Positions 25,180 to 37,755 of a DNA stretch of 44,500 bases are shown here, piece after piece. Made by a program: the position numbers and the translations under genes. Position 1 is the stretch's first letter. Each line of letters begins with the position of its first letter. The stretch lies in NCBI GenBank assembly GCA_964035545.1, contig OZ037773.1:4287251-4331750 (forward strand). The letters are read 5' to 3'. Below the pieces are notes generated by a model. It had not been told where the DNA came from and ran no database searches. It saw only the letters and a list, made by a program, of their open reading frames with translations. Source of the DNA: Bugula neritina. Its lineage: Eukaryota; Bryozoa; Gymnolaemata; Cheilostomatida; Bugulidae.

Positions 25180-25276
25180 TGTACAGCAGCTGTTTCGAGA
25201 TTTGCCCCCTCATCAGCACAGAACAGAGTACCATGGCTCATACAGTGGCAATAGTAGAAAATTAGAGTTTTACTAA
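24716..25276 (+). pseudogene. Defensin-like copy 1, last exon cut by a (TA)n junction
   Basis: Promoter, 5' UTR exon, signal-peptide exon (24703-24770, MKVLVVFVIAMIVTYRAL) and the 3' splice acceptor (exon 3 starts at 25080) match the intact gene at 33014-33493. Exon 3 departs after AGSITLAT, before the first Cys, and runs into (TA)n at about 25112. The frame continues through the TA array into the adjoining repeat and stops at 25274-25276. All six cysteines are missing, so the copy cannot make a defensin fold. Confidence 0.8.
25112..25174. repeat. (TA)n at the unit 1/unit 2 junction
   Basis: Pure TA array that links truncated defensin exon 3 on the left to the interspersed repeat, which normally follows the (TA)n of a unit (16117 and 37217), on the right. 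Confidence 0.9.
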
Positions 25277-25360
25277 AGCATAATATACTTGAAAGGTGTG
25301 CAAAACTAAGCCGGAGAGCTCAGTGACTCTAGGGGCCACCTAGGAGTCACGAGCATGTGT
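25177..25360 (+). repeat. Interspersed microsatellite-linked repeat, unit 2 (single, recombinant copy)
   Basis: Starts like the first of the two tandem copies of units 1 and 3 but ends like the second (ACGAGCATGTGTGAAATTC), so the tandem pair has collapsed to one copy here. Confidence 0.75.
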
Positions 25361-26789
25361 GAAATTCAATCAATATTGTAACACGATATTATAGCAGGTG
25401 AAAGGTGGGTATCTGCAGAGAGAAAAAGGAGACAGAAATAGTTATAGATTGATATGGAAAAGATAATAATATGGTACCATATAGAGTAGTATTATATGAC
25501 ATGTCATATTACATAGTCTGAGTGATAGTGTGCTATAGCCCAAAACAGTTAACACTAGGTAGATGATGTGAGCATGTTGAGAAAGATCAAATTTTATTTT
25601 GACGGATTCAGAGTTGTCTATCGATATTTCAATAAGATTTTGTTTAAAAAGTGGTATTTGATAAGATGCACCTTTTGTTCAGTATAAATAATGAATACTA
25701 TAATATCACATGCAATAGGTGTTTAGATATGCATGTTTGCGATGTGTGCTAGCATACACAATTTTTACTTAAAAAGGTGATATTCAGTTTATCTCTATAC
25801 TGCATGTTCTAAGACAAAAGCTGATGTAACGTATTATTCCAAAAGGATGCAGAGATTAAATTATGAAGATCAATCTGCAAACTTTCAAATTCCTAATGTA
25901 CATAAGTATCTGTATATAACATACAACTTGAATTTGTGCTTCTTAACCAACTGCAGTGCCATAGATCCTTGTCATAAATTTTTTCGTTCTTAATTTCCTT
26001 TTCATTTTTTACCAAATATAACAAAACAAACAATCAAACTAAGTACTATGTAGGTGTAAATCTGCATATATGCCTTTTTATTTTTGATCTAATATAAAAT
26101 AATAATGAATGCTCTACATGAAACTGCAAGAGATTTAAAGTCAACAGCAGAAATCACTTCATTTTTGAGAATGGAACCCTGAAGGCTGATATAGAGAGTT
26201 TATTGGCACCTTTCTAATATGAATCTAACGCAATCCTTAAATAGGTAAACAAGAGAAGACAACTTTGACAGTTGAAAGAGAATAAGTTGAAACTTTTTAA
26301 CCCCTACTCGTCACCCATACAATACATAGTTGTTAATTAGGCTATGTAATTTTACCTAACCCAATTTAATTAGCAAAGGTAAATCAGCTTTTCATGGGTA
26401 TGGATAAAGTCCAGCATTGAATAGTTAGAGTAAAGTGAGTGCATGAATACTGTTATAGCAGAATCATATCCTTATATAATATAATCATATTATATAAGGA
26501 CTTAAACAAAATTGATTGTTTTAATAAGATATGTTTGTGCCAGCACAATAGTACCTTTCATATTGTTTTATAACAGTTTGTTATTAACTAAAGGTTTCTT
26601 TACAATTGTTGTATTCTTACTTTATAATATATAATAGCTTCTTTACAAATTTTTGGTTTGTTTGTTTTGCCACAACTGTTGTTCATTACCTGCTAATTCA
26701 AGATGTTTTGTACTGCTAGCTATAGTTTGCCTTATAATTAAGTTAGGATTTTGGACAAGTAGGTTGTTTCTATGGAATATAATATTATA
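25361..26789. other. Unit 2 spacer
   Basis: Colinear with 16841-18390 and 37760-39230. The one short ORF shared by units 1 and 3 (17033, 37956) is frameshifted here, so it is not coding. Confidence 0.5.
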
Positions 26790-27974
26790 CAGTTTTTACT
26801 TCATATTCTCAAGACTTGTGACCAACTGTGGTTTCTGGTGCATAAGTAGAGTGTGATGCTTATTTACCACTAAATAAACAACTAGGCCAGAGAGGCGCAC
26901 GGGTTGGATTTCATCTTTATTTCTAACATTCAAAACCTTTGATCATTTTTTATACAACCTTTCTTATATAACCGATCAACCTTTACCAACCATGAAACCT
27001 ATTAAACAATGTTGACTATATAATACATGACCCAACTAATAGTAATACAAAAAACAAATACAAGAACTATCATTATTCATTGAAGCTACAACACTATAAA
27101 TTATCAAAAGAACAAAACTTGAATATAGAATAACATAATGTAATACAAAATAGCTACCTTGTGGGTCTATGCCTAGTAGGATACTGATTACTAAAATTGT
27201 ATTTGTCTTCTGCTTGCTATAAATAGCTTAAAATAAAAGCTATTCTTTAATATGACAGCTTAAAAGCCTGCCATATAGCTGAGTCAAGCTGAGTCACTCT
27301 AGATTTGCAATTGAATTAGCAATTGATAAGAACTAGTGGTCAACCAAACGGGCACTAATCCGGCCCAGATGAAGTGCAGCCCTCAAGCCTGCAGTTTAGT
27401 GCAAGAAAAACTTTATATACATTTTTTCTTGAGGTGCCTTAAGAAAAAGAGGAAATGCTCAATATGATTTGTGAACCATAAAAACAGTCTGTTAAAAAGA
27501 TTCCAAATGAGTTACAGAAGGATTTCATTTTGCAATGAAATTTTTGTCAATTAATTACTTCTTGGTTTCAACAATTAACAAAATCTACCCTTGCATATAG
27601 TTGACAGAGCACTAAGCAATTTGGTACCATTCAGCACTACCTTTCTATATGTAATGCTGACCAGTAAAAACTGCCTTGACCTGCAAAGTCACTTAAGATG
27701 TGCTGTATCAAAGACAGAGCCAGACTCTTAAAATTGACTGATAGAAAGTGGTATGCAACTGGAATTAGACCAGCTGCTGTGCACTTGCAATAAGTAATAA
27801 GCAATTAAGCACGAATATATTTTTGGTTTGGCCATTTTCAAAGTAGGTGTTTTAAATTAGTGATCATCATATATAAAAACTCCTAATGGAAAGGGTCTTT
27901 GAAGGGACTTGTTTTCTATTGAGTACTAGCAAAGGAGCAATTACAGATGAATATATTTTCTAGCATCAATTTGT

Positions 27975-28035
27975 TGGCCTTTACTGGGATTCCAACCACT
28001 GACCTTTTGTTTACTGATCAGTAGACCACTTTTAC
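27975..28035 (-). mobile_element. tRNA-like SINE head (unit 2)
   Basis: On the minus strand an A-box-like TGGTCTACTGA (28018-28028 on the plus strand) is followed about 20 bases on by a B-box-like GGTTGGAATCC (27987-27997; consensus GGTTCGANTCC). No full tRNA cloverleaf is evident, so this looks like a SINE head rather than a tRNA gene. Confidence 0.45.
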
Positions 28036-28540
28036 TCCTTACATTTGCATATTACTGCCAATATAGTATAACTCGTAAGAAACTTTTGGGAATGACTAAT
28101 GTCTTCCCATGAATACATCCACAACAGCATCAGTAACTGATATAAACATGCATTTAATGATGGCTAATATACATGTTTTACAACTATTCATTACCACTGT
28201 ATAATATGCAACTGCGTATATATTACAACTATATATTACAAAGTCTATGTATTACAACTATATATAATATAACAGCAAGATATTACAACCATATATTAAG
28301 CAAGATAATTATATTTTTGCTACACACAAGAGATTAAATATAAATTCGCTGCAGTTTTGAATTTTTTAATTGAAAAAACCCAATGAATACACAATAATGG
28401 TGTCACTTTTGAGATTTTTTCCCCGTTTTGGAAGCTTTCAATTACTATTGTTATAAGAACAATGATATTACTGATTTTAAAGCAACAAGTTAAACATCAA
28501 GACCACTGTCAATGCATAGGAAATGTAATGGATTAAATAG

Positions 28541-28613
28541 TACGCAATAAATCTTAGCTGCTGGGAAAATTTTTTGTCATGGATCAAACTTCCCAGCTAC
28601 TGCTTATTGCGTA
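28541..28613. repeat. Small hairpin / inverted repeat (unit 2)
   Basis: TACGCAATAA...AGCTGCTGGGAA pairs with TTCCCAGCTACTGCTTATTGCGTA around a ~23-base loop. Also in unit 3 at 41316-41388. Confidence 0.5.
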
Positions 28614-29409
28614 GTTATAGTCAAACATGCTAGCATTATAGGTGATCACTCTAAAAGAACGAAACAAATAATTTTAATACATACATTTAATATTACATCT
28701 TTTCCAATTTTGCTCCAATATAATGGCCAACTGGCTATTGACTATTGATCAGATAAAATACTAAAATATATTATGATATTCAAAAGATGAACTCTGGCAT
28801 AATTTCTTAATGAAACTCCTTTCACGGACCATCTGCTTATATATATTGCACCCCAGCATTAATGTTAATTTTGTTTTGAGAAATGTCTCATAGCTAGCAT
28901 GATTATTACAATTCTCATTATATGTTTTCTAAGATATATTACTATATATTCTGTGACTATACTTTGGTTATTATTGCATGTATAGTTATATTGTATCCTG
29001 TCCGGCATATAGCTGTTACACTGTATCTTGTATACAACATATTATATGATAATGATATGTATATATGTAGAGTAAGTAATGTTTACTATTTAGTATAGAA
29101 TATATATAGTACAGTGTGTAATATTATAAAGCATAAAGTATAGAATATTGAGTATATTATAGTATAGACTATATACTATAGGGTATAGAGTATATATAGT
29201 ATATATTATAGTATAATAGAGTATAATATAGAGTCTGTAGTATAAAGTATATATGGAGTAATTAATACAGTATAAAGCGATAGTTTGAGCTAATATTGTA
29301 TAAACAATTGTAGCGCTATATAATATGTATCGGATATCTTTATTACTATATGTTTAACACATTAAATTCTCAATGAATAACTAGCATGGGATATGGAAGC
29401 TGAAATAAA

Positions 29410-30430
29410 TTACAATTTTATTATATTTAAATGTTGGGCATAGATAAAAAGAAGCTCACAATCACAGCAATTACTTATGCTAGTAATAACTAATATATTT
29501 ATAATATAAGACCAAAAAGAACGATCAAATTGTTGTACGAAAAATTTGCCTTCGACCAAGCAGATAAAAGTTGTCCAATTAGCAGTCAGCTTGTTACAAG
29601 TAATTTCTAAGTTAATACGAGGAATTGGTGAAACCATTTGAAAGAAAAACATAACCATGAGAACCGATAATATTTGTGAACAACAAATCTGTTCACTCGC
29701 ACTGTATGATCTATCTGCCACCTCGGATTTATTACAAAAGACAATAGAATGAGTAGATCATGTCAGAGTTTATAAAATTATTTTACCTACTGGATTAGGC
29801 TTGACAATACCGGTGCCAAATCTATTCTCAGCCCTTCCTACAACTTTCTGCTTAACTCTGAAGTAAATGTAAACGTCTATGGCAGTGCTATCGTTGACTT
29901 GAATCTCAAATTTGGTAAGCAGCTCTACTCCTTTTCCATCAAATATTCCGTGAGATTCTAAAGCCTCTTTAAAGCCAGCCTCTACATTTTTAGGGTACGT
30001 TTGGCTGAGTCCATTTTTGTTCCAAGTTTTAGGATGACGGAGTGCTGTTATGTAATAGTTTTCAATCTCGAGATAAACAGTTGCTTGGTACTTTTTTGCT
30101 TCTTCTTCAATAAATTCTGCTAACTCTATTACTGTTTGCCCGAGTTCAAGAAAACCCTCAAGAATAGCTGCAATGCCACGCAACACAAAATATATATATA
30201 ATCAATCTGAATTTAAATATTCTCATAGATGTCTTAGCAATCAACATAACATATTGCATGCTACGAAATAATATTATGTAATAAAGTCGATTACCTATCA
30301 ATGAGCTAGTTGAATTTTTTTTCGACGCTGATTTCTCTTCAGGAAACACTTTTGAATCTGGTTGTGGGATGAATCCATTGAGAAGCAGACATAAAGCCAT
30401 CGCAATGCTGCCATATACCAATGAGCCCAT
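29410..30430 (-). pseudogene. Gene X copy 2, last exon largely deleted
   Basis: Exon 1 (30430-30295) and exon 2 (30167-29787) are intact, in frame and the same lengths (136 and 381 bp) as in copy 1, with good splice sites and a signal peptide (MGSLVYGSIAMALCLLLNG). A deletion relative to copy 1 removes the end of intron 2 and most of exon 3, taking the Cys-Cys domain, the decapeptide repeats and the normal acceptor. A substitute AG at 29715-29716 would splice in phase to the remaining tail (SASEQICCSQ...LMVMFFF), but the stop after MFFF is also lost (CAA for TAA), adding about 70 residues to 29410. Either a pseudogene or a shortened secreted protein. Confidence 0.6.
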
Positions 30431-30689
30431 TATTGAACAATTGGGATATTTTCTAAATTTTATGAATTAGTTACACGTATGATCTGGAAAGAAGAGAGGT
30501 GATACTGGTCTCCCTGTGTAATAACTTTCCACTTTACATATTTATAATTTATTAGCTGCATAATCTCATTGGCTATTAGTAGACAATAGGTTTCTATTCA
30601 TGGAGAATCAAGAAAAACATTTCTTTTGCTCATGCACCTTTTTATTAGCGTTCTGATTCGCCCACGTATAACTGCTTTCACTCGATGCT

Positions 30690-30895
30690 GAACAATGACA
30701 TTCAGCACAAACTCAAACTGTAAGCATTATGCAAGACTTGTGACTCCTATAGAGCGTTACTTGAGCTCTCTGGTTTTACACACCCTTTAAGCATGCTTCA
30801 GTAGAAACATAAGTTTCTTCCACTTCGAAGGTGTGGGCCATGTACTTAGTTCTATGCTGATGAGGGGACAAATCCCAAAATGGTTGCTGTTCACA
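30690..30895 (-). repeat. Interspersed microsatellite-linked repeat, inverted copy (unit 2)
   Basis: GTGCTGATGAGGGGACAAAT core (here with an A for G variant) ending GTTCACAG against the (CA)n at 30896. Confidence 0.8.
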
Positions 30896-31004
30896 GACAC
30901 ACACACACACACACACACGCACACACACACACTCACACTCACACACAGACACACAAACTCACACACAGACACACACGCACACACGCACACACGCACACAC
31001 GCAC

Positions 31005-31035
<31 letters not shown>
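30896..31035. repeat. (CA)n microsatellite, interrupted
   Basis: CA repeats interrupted by CG, CT and GA units; counterpart of 22568-22728 and 43600-43760. Confidence 0.95.
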
Positions 31036-32425
31036 TAAAACAAAAGTTTATAACCTTAATAAAGTTTCATTGTTTAGATGTGTAGAAATCTATCAAATAC
31101 ACAATATTCACGTCACACAGTCGCATCGCATTAATTACTGATGTTTTAGAAAGGCGTTGCCTAGCATGTGAAGCAGGTATATATATCAACAGTTGACCAT
31201 AATATTATATTATATCATATATTATATTATTACATAATTATATTATTCACTCATATATACTAAGATTAGCATCGTACATTCACATTACCTGTTTTTTGTT
31301 TAAACAGTCTCTGGAAATTGACTGGTGCTAACAAGAACCTTATTACCTTGTAATTATTGTAAAAGTTGTATATGTCCAATATTATTACAAATTGATAAAA
31401 AATTGTCACAGAAGTGTTTGACCATAGTTTATTTTCCCTTTGATCAAAACACCTGGTGCATGATGTTTTCATTATTAAAATGGCAAGATCATTGTTTACA
31501 TTTGATGTAATATAAACAGCATAGTCTTCTTGAATCCATGGTGATTAGCATAAGTTGCCATCTCTTAGCCGAAGTAGAAAATATTATTTTTATTTCATAA
31601 CAAAAAGAAATATATGGCAGATGCTTTATATTCAAAATCAAATTTCGAAACAATTGACCTAATTTCAATAGTGCTATTATAGTTTAATTACAGTAAAAAA
31701 TTTTTGTGTGATGTAAAAACTGTTAAAACACTTGCATGACACGTGATAACTCAGAGCTCTGATGCTAGAAACTCAGAGGTGGATCCGTGTCGTCAGACTC
31801 CATATATGTTGTAAGCATCTTGTAAGAGATATCAATTTGTTGAATGATTATGTTGTTACTATAGATGTCTGAATTTTTCTGTTTTTTTTTGTAATTTTAT
31901 AAACACTACAAACATAACTTCACAATAACAAAGAGAACTCAGAAAGCTCTACAAATTTCAAACCTAAAATAACAATAGTATGCAGTTTTGCATGTTACTT
32001 TAGGTAGCAACCACAAAGAAAATTTCTATATAAATTTTGCTTCTACCATTTCAGATGAATAGTCTAATTCTATACAACTTTGCTAAATCCACTATGGAGA
32101 GCTGTTGGAACCATTGAACTATAAAAGGAAGTTTTAGTTCATTGGTTGGGACCATTCAAATATAAATTATGCTTTATTATAATTTGATGTATAGAGCGTC
32201 CAGGGAATATGTGTGCTCAGAATGCTTACAATTATTTCTGTTTTATTTCAAGTCGCAGTCACTGTTATAGCCAGAGTACATGAGAGCCAAGCGTGTGTAG
32301 ATATAGGTAAATGACTTCATAATTACTAAACAATAGATTCCCCCATGTGCAGGTAGAAATGAATAACCCACAATCAACTGCAGAAGTTCAGTATTAAGAG
32401 AAGCTGAAAATTGGACTTTAACTGG
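31036..32425. other. Unit 2 spacer upstream of the defensin-like gene
   Basis: AT-rich, colinear with 22740-24113. No gene seen. Confidence 0.5.
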
Positions 32426-32498
32426 TATATAAAGGCTTAAGTCATGGGATTCTAACCATTCCTATACTGAAAGGTGCTCGAGCAGATCATAGCTGCAG
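32426..32498 (+). promoter_or_regulatory. TATA box and 5' UTR exon of the defensin-like gene
   Basis: TATATAAAG at 32426-32434, likely transcription start about 32456, short non-coding exon ending AGCTGCAG at 32498 followed by donor GTGAGA. Conserved in copy 1 at 24114-24186. Confidence 0.65.
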
Positions 32499-33013
32499 GT
32501 GAGATCATTTGTACTACTGTATATTACTAAATTATGCATTCTATCTTTTACACAGTCAGATAAATATTTCTATGGCATCTAAACATTTGATCATGCATGT
32601 TTCAGTTGATATTATTTGATATGTTGAATTAGCAGTTGAAAGCCCATACAATATTTTGCACAGTAAGCATGCAAACAGAAGTAATTCGTTGGAATGCTGC
32701 CAGGTGAAGCTATAACAAGCTGTACAAAAGCGGTCATTCAAAAGATATAAAGATATCTTTAATATAAATTGGAAAATCACGATAAAATATTTGTTCAAGT
32801 AAAAACTTTTGACTAAAGAAGTAAAAATTATTATCGATTGAATGAATTGAAATTAATTAAACATCAACCAACTGTTTCTCAAAATGTTTGTTTTAATAAT
32901 TTAAATAAAATAGTTTTATGGAAAGATATTAATTTTATTTTAAGTTATAGCATTCTCCTCGCATAAATTAATATCTATGTAATCTATAATATTTTTGTAG
33001 AATCCAAATCAAT

Positions 33014-33493
33014 ATGAAAGTTCTTGTTGTATTTGTGATTGCCATGATAGTCACTTATAGGGCATTGGGTAAGTTGATGATATATTATAAGTCTGTAGAA
33101 GAAAAATGATAAAATTGTTTCAATACTATATTTATGTGTATTCAAAAATACGTCCATAAGATAGAATTAATAATATATAACATTAAATACAGCTATTTTC
33201 GCCGGAAATTTAAAATCTTCAATATGTATACATATAATTTATACACGTCTAGCAAAATTATTTATATAACATCCATGTACTGTATTGCACCCCTCTTTCC
33301 AAACTGTATATCATGCATTACAAAAAGAAAGGTCGTAATATAAAATTGAGTTGTATTTTTTTCAGCTGGCTCAATAACACTAGCTACCCGTGAATGTCCT
33401 GAATCAAACACTAACTGTAGAAAGTCTTGTCATTTCATGGGTTACACTAAATATAGCTGTATTGGCTTAAACAAATGTACATGCTCTGATTAA
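33014..33493 (+). CDS. Defensin-like CSalpha-beta antimicrobial-type peptide precursor
   Basis: Coding exons 33014-33068 and 33366-33493 (phase 1 intron, GTAAGT...TTTTTTCAG), plus an upstream UTR exon. The 60-residue precursor has a signal peptide MKVLVVFVIAMIVTYRALG and a ~41-residue mature part with six cysteines spaced C-X6-C-X3-C-X9-C-X5-C-X1-C. The CXXXC and CXC pair is the cystine-stabilised alpha-beta signature, and all spacings fall in the invertebrate defensin range. Mature net charge is about +2. The Gly-X-Cys of many defensins is absent (YSC), so a channel-active or other CSalpha-beta peptide is also possible. AATAAA at 33668-33673. It is the only copy in the window with all cysteines; a further copy is expected past the right edge. 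Confidence 0.82.
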
Positions 33494-33667
33494 CTGGTAC
33501 TACAAGTTATATATCTCAATTGCTGTTAATCTTTTACTAACACAAAACTTTCAGCTTTTAGTTAATGACTTTAATAACTTTGATTATGCATTTGCTCATG
33601 TAAGATTATAAATCATTAGTATAAGAGAATTTGATTATTTTAAATATAATTCTTATTTGTTGTTTAT

Positions 33668-33673
33668 AATAAA
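33668..33673 (+). promoter_or_regulatory. Poly(A) signal of the defensin-like gene
   Basis: AATAAA 175 bases after the stop codon in an AT-rich 3' region. Confidence 0.45.
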
Positions 33674-33689
33674 AACAAAGTGATGTAAA

Positions 33690-34828
<1,139 letters not shown>

Positions 34829-34854
34829 ATTACTTGAAGCTATACAACCCCAAC

Positions 34855-34870
34855 GGCCCTTTTCAGGGCC
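34855..34870 (+). terminator. Histone 3' stem-loop of the H3 fragment
   Basis: GGCCCTTTTCAGGGCC, unchanged from 13771-13786 although its gene is now only a fragment. Confidence 0.9.
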
Positions 34871-35368
34871 ACCAATATTATCAAGAGTCATTACTGTTCA
34901 AATCCTCATATTTGTAGTTGTTAGTATTACTATTCCTAGTTTCTTGTTGCCATTAGCACTTAGTTCTATTAGTCTGTAAAAGCAACCCTAATGATTTTTT
35001 TCAATGTGCAACTGTAAGTTGCACTTTTTAATTAACCTTGGTTAGGAATGCAGATAGTTATTTTTTAAATGTAAACCTGCAGCTGTTACTCAAGTTTGGC
35101 TAACTGAGTAAGTCCCTGGTCTACTTGACAGTAGCTGCCTATGAAATCCACTATGTGCAATATTTATTAATTAGAACCATTTTCAATAATATAAGAGTAT
35201 GCAGTGTCTTAGAATTGAACAAAGAATAAAAATACATGTACGCATATAATGAGTAGAATAGATTTCCCTTCACCTAGTGTTGAGTTAGGACAAGTAAAAC
35301 AACAGAATTGATTGAAATACAGTCACTGCATGATATACTAGTCTACTGTCACTACTAGCTGTGGTACT

Positions 35369-36110
35369 CTATTTACTAATTAGGCACAGGCTTTCTTTTA
35401 TCTCATCTGGTGTGCAAGTAGCCTCAGGTCTACAGCAATGACACACAATGTCTCTGAAAATAGACATCCTCTCCTCCGTGGCTTCTGCTTCTACCACTAC
35501 AAGCATATGGTTCTTAACGGCAGGCAAATCCATGGCTATTAGCTTTTGTAATGACTCGAATTGTTCTATAAGCAGCACAGATTTGGAGGGACTAGTCCCA
35601 ACTCCAATCTCGAGAAGCCCAAACTACTGTACTCACTCACCCCCAAATTGGAGCTGCATATAGAACAATTCCTACAATAGCAACTCGTCTAAAACTTGTA
35701 AGTGACTGAGTAACTTTTATTATGACATGACCTTCTAAAAATACTCGATGCATAATACGTTTTACTCTACTAAACATAATTCAAAAGCTTAAATAACATA
35801 ATACATCCGTAAATGTCATGAGAGCATAACTCTATGCTGCACAATTTGACATAAATATTATAGCAACTTGAGGTCCTGAATGAATAACCTCGTGCATACC
35901 TCCATCCCAGGGGCAAACAGCGAAGAGATCGTTGATAATCTGATGCTTGCAGGCGTCATGCGCTTCTCCAAAGTCACATATTATGACTGGAAGCTGTCGA
36001 TTTGGAAACCACTCGTTAAATACATTTGCTCCAACTTGACTCAACAAGAGAAAGAACGCAACTCCTATTAGTACTCCTCTATATTAACAAAATATGTGAC
36101 AGTTTACCAT
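35369..36110 (-). pseudogene. Gene Y copy 3: intact exon 2, leader interrupted
   Basis: Exon 2 (35565-35369) is open and encodes about 65 residues with a Cys-rich tail (IVCHCCRPEATCTPDEIKES). Exon 1 ends at donor 35900 in phase 1, and its domain (NEWFPNRQLPVIICDFGEA) matches copy 1. The Met equivalent to 15013 lies at 36110, but an insertion in the leader creates TAA nine codons on (TGTTAATATAG versus TGTTATAG). The next in-frame Met (36047, MLSQVGANVF) leaves a weak leader. If the real exon starts at the conserved TATAG acceptor, the stop is intronic and the copy could be functional. Confidence 0.5.
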
Positions 36111-37214
36111 TTGGAAATAGCCAAAAGCCTAGGATGTTGATTGCCAACCGCAATTACTCTTTCTGTTTGGTTTATACATTTGACTGCATATCTTTTATGC
36201 AAATTCAAATCATGATTAAGTTTATTGCTACTTTAATTGCAGCGAGCAAGGCTGCACTAAAACAATTTAATTAAAAATTGTATACTATATAATTTAATAA
36301 TATGTGTAGTAAAAAATATATCTAATATTATGTACTATATATAAAGAAATAACGTATATCATTCATATATTTTCAATATATATTACAGGTATATAATATT
36401 ACATTATTACAATATAATAGGATATCACCAATAAAATATTACATTTCTCTCCTCACCTTTTCATTGTGTTCCTTTTTGTGCAACTATATGTTACTTTCTA
36501 GTCATACAACCATTTTATGCTTGCATGCTTTTATACTCATAATTGAGGTTTCCAGTCTAAAAATAGTTGAGATAAAATCTTAAATACTTATTCTAAATCA
36601 AGTGGTGGAGAAGAAATAATATAGAATAATAGCATCTGATTACTTAGAGCCAACACGCACTTATCTGTCTAGTCATGTGCCAGAGTAGCACTTGCCAGAT
36701 AACTGGCTGCAAAAATGGAGTAAGTTTCAATGTGAGTTATAAATTTAGCAATGTAATATCTGGGTAAATTGTATATTTACTGCACCTTACCATCTCACAT
36801 GCAGGCTCTGATATGACTTCCAGACCACACTAAACTTAATACATGACTAAACGCAGCACAAGCTCTATATTATGTTATGTCTAGGTACGAGCAGTTGGAG
36901 CTGCAGTTTATGATCTTTTCAAACAAAGAGCTGATTCTTATCACTTATCTTTTGGAAAGAGGATGAAGTAGAATGTGATGCAGACAGATGTAGTCATTTA
37001 TTTATAGGATAAAACTGTATTTAAATAATTTTTTAATTAGTCTGATGCAAATGACAATTATAATTATTGATCATATTGTTTGTTGTAGAACTTAGAGTCT
37101 AATTGTTGTAAGCATTATCGATCTTGAAATCAATAGATATAGTATATATAGTACAATTAATGTAATACGTAATGTCTGTGGTGTCTGTATCAGAACGCTT
37201 GTAACTGGTTACTG

Positions 37215-37216
<2 letters not shown>
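36111..37216. other. Unit 3 spacer
   Basis: Colinear with 15014-16116 with small indels. No gene seen. Confidence 0.5.
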
Positions 37217-37278
<62 letters not shown>

Positions 37279-37299
37279 TAAATATATATATATATATAT
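37217..37299. repeat. (TA)n microsatellite (unit 3)
   Basis: Shorter counterpart of 16117-16365, with the same TGTACATAAA interruption near its end. Confidence 0.95.
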
Positions 37300-37535
37300 G
37301 TGTACAGCAGCTGTTTCGAGATTTGCCCCCTCATCAGCACAGAACAGAGTACCATGGCTCACACAGTGGCAATAGTAGAAACTTATAGTTTTACTAAAGC
37401 ATATTTAAAAGGTGTGTAAAACTAAGCCGGAGAGCTCAGTGACTCTAGGGGTCACCTAGGAGTCACGAGCCTTGCTAAATGATAGCAGCTTGAGTTTGTG
37501 ACCATGGTTAAAGTGCTCAATCACTTAATGTCATT
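37300..37535 (+). repeat. Interspersed microsatellite-linked repeat, unit 3 copy a
   Basis: GTGTACAGCAGCTGTTTCG start directly after (TA)n, then CCCCTCATCAGCACAGAACA. Confidence 0.8.
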
Positions 37536-37570
37536 GCTGAGCATTAAATGAGAGCATAAGATCTTAATTT

Positions 37571-37755
37571 GTGTAAAGCAGCTGTTTTGGGATTTGTCCC
37601 CTCATCAGCACAGAACAGAGTACCATAGCCAATACGCAATAGTAGAAACTTATAGTTTTACTAAAGCATATTTAAAAGGTGTGTAAAACCAAGTCAGAGA
37701 GCTCAAATGGCTCTAGGGGTCACCTAGGAGTCACGAGCATGTGTGAAATTCAATC
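37571..37755 (+). repeat. Interspersed microsatellite-linked repeat, unit 3 copy b
   Basis: Second tandem copy (GTGTAAAGCAGCTGTTTTGG), ending ACGAGCATGTGTGAAATTC. Confidence 0.75.

Larger units (their letters stand above)
26790..29055. other. 2.2-kb block shared by units 2 and 3, absent from unit 1
   Basis: Near-identical to 39230-41830 apart from a MITE inserted in unit 3. It carries a tRNA-like SINE piece and a small hairpin (separate entries). No protein-coding gene seen. Confidence 0.6.

Noticed and set aside
27975-28035. Possible functional tRNA gene
   Set aside because: A- and B-box-like motifs only; no convincing acceptor stem or anticodon arm, so a SINE head is likelier.
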